Below, one piece after another: positions 23,235-23,823 of a DNA stretch of 23,823 nucleotides; the first letter of the stretch is position 1, and every line of letters starts with the position of its first letter. The stretch is taken from positions 1 to 23,823 of the IMG/VR virus record IMGVR_UViG_3300028843_000271; one strand, 5' to 3'. This stretch comes from a virus. The notes beneath the pieces are model-generated. The model was not told where the DNA came from. It worked only from the letters and a program-made list of their open reading frames with translations, and made no database searches. A program made the translations under genes and the position numbers.

Positions 23235-23363
23235 GACCACACGGGGCCACGGACGGCCCGATATATTCGAGCAACGAGCGAGTCCAACGACGGGCGTCCC
23301 CGTGCGTCCCCGTGTATGTCGTGCGTGTCCGACTGTTCCCCAATCCGCCCGCGTCAACAGTAC
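23235..23363. other. Intergenic GC-rich stretch with short repeats
   Basis: No gene is supported. It holds an inverted repeat GGGCC-ACGGAC-GGCCC near 23244-23259, two tandem copies of CGTCCCCGTG (23295-23304, 23305-23314), and a GTTCCCCAAT decamer (23335-23344) 19 bases before the next promoter. It is probably the regulatory region for the rightward promoter. Confidence 0.5.
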
Positions 23364-23392
23364 TTGACACAAGCCCACTGGTGTGTCATAAT
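23364..23392 (+). promoter_or_regulatory. Rightward sigma70-type promoter, third copy of the conserved type
   Basis: Perfect -35 (TTGACA, 23364-23369), 17-nt spacer (CAAGCCCACTGGTGTGT), -10 CATAAT (23387-23392). It has the perfect dyad TGACAC-N12-GTGTCA, and shares with the two leftward copies TTGACAC, a G and CC in the first half of the spacer, and TGTGT before the -10. Expected start is near 23399. It faces away from the late operon. Confidence 0.85.
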
Positions 23393-23436
23393 GGAGAGCA
23401 CCCAAACCAAACAGACAACCCGACGCATGTGACAAG

Positions 23437-23562
23437 GTGTTTTTCTCCTTGGAAGACGCAAAACGGGCAATCCCACATGGACCAATGGAGTGGGAAACAG
23501 TTGCACACAACAGATTTGCGGCCAACAACTGCATTTGGACCATCGTAGAGGCGACAACATGA
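23437..23562 (+). CDS. Small reading frame, possibly truncated start (41 aa or more)
   Basis: From a GTG at 23437 the frame reads VFFSLEDAKRAIPHGPMEWE, then TVAHNRFAANNCIWTIVEAT. This looks like real protein and ends with a TGA overlapping the next ATG (ATGA, 23559-23562). There is no ribosome binding site for the GTG. An ATG at 23427 would join in-frame as MDKVFF if the extra T at 23430 were absent, so either the start is weak or a base is inserted. It is the first frame after the 23364-23392 promoter. There is no recognised family. Confidence 0.5.
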   Translation: MFFSLEDAKRAIPHGPMEWETVAHNRFAANNCIWTIVEATT

Positions 23563-23714
23563 AAACGATCACAATACATCAGCGAATACGAAATAGAAGT
23601 CCCCGACTGTTCTACCCTTTCTGACATATTGGAAGCCTTTAACAAATCCAAGGAGACATGGAACAAGACGGCGGGACACTGTTGTATGGAGACGAAACAA
23701 TTACCAGCTGGTAA
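23559..23714 (+). pseudogene. Small gene broken by two frame changes
   Basis: An ATG at 23559 with AGAGG upstream begins MKTITI, but the frame ends at 23624. In the +1 frame, ISEYEIEVPDCSTLSDILEA with FN follows at 23578; then, back in the first frame from about 23646, IQGDMEQDGGTLLYGDETIT with SW and TAA at 23712 follows. Joined, the parts make a plausible acidic protein of about 50 residues. Two compensating single-base changes (near 23577 and in the AAA at 23643-23645) would explain it. The gene is either decayed or carries sequence errors. Confidence 0.4.
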
Positions 23715-23823
23715 ACCTCAGGCCAAGGAAGGCCGTGCCTGCTGTTCCCCAACCTATATTCTAAGTAGCCCGCCCGCCTGCATTCCAAAGAGGGGTTCTC
23801 ATCTACCTGTATGGTTCGGGGGT
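23715..23823. other. Right edge, no supported gene
   Basis: An inverted repeat CAGGC...GCCTG (about 23719-23741) follows the broken gene but has no T-tract. A GTTCCCCAAC decamer is at 23744-23753. I see no ribosome binding site with a convincing frame before the window ends. Confidence 0.4.

Noticed and set aside
23312-23548. 78-codon plus-strand frame
   Set aside because: It begins before the 23364-23392 promoter, has no ribosome binding site, and its sequence is not protein-like; the alternative frame at 23437-23562 is better.

Overview
This window is the structural (late) half of a tailed double-stranded DNA phage, or a closely related prophage, with a T7/podovirus-type virion. The evidence is the ordered set of virion genes on the minus strand, read from high to low coordinates: small and large terminase, head-tail connector (portal), a small Bbp19-like protein, scaffold, major capsid, a small acidic protein, tail tubular proteins A and B, a GNAT-fold protein, three internal virion (ejection) proteins, tail fibre/receptor-binding proteins, and a run of small lipoproteins. 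The lipoproteins with Lol-type lipoboxes and the sigma70-type promoters point to a Gram-negative, probably proteobacterial, host. An aquatic gammaproteobacterium would fit, but that is inference. No integrase, repressor, DNA polymerase or phage RNA polymerase lies in the window, so lifestyle cannot be read from it.

Layout. Positions 22014 down to about 1194 form one tightly packed late operon with TAATG or ATGA junctions or short overlaps almost throughout. It is driven by a near-perfect promoter at 22113-22141 and a second, near-identical one at 17530-17558 just before the capsid gene. Downstream of the last tail gene (1197 to 1) lies a cassette of four predicted lipoproteins plus a fifth secreted protein cut by the window edge. 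Two small genes (581-748 and 6020-6199) sit in stretches that look empty at first glance; they have clean coupled starts and convincing protein sequence.

The control region at 22015-22667 separates the leftward late operon from rightward, more GC-rich genes. It holds 16 tandem copies of a 13-bp GATC-containing repeat that starts three bases upstream of the late promoter -35, a C-rich tract, several GTTCCCCAAC decamers, and an extended -10 promoter for the first rightward gene (22668-23006). Further right are a hairpin terminator, a second small gene (23052-23234), a third copy of the conserved promoter (23364-23392), and short reading frames that change frame several times, as if the sequence there carries indels or decayed genes.

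The most unusual features are the GATC array abutting the late promoter, the three promoters sharing a dyad inside the spacer, and the multi-lipoprotein cassette.
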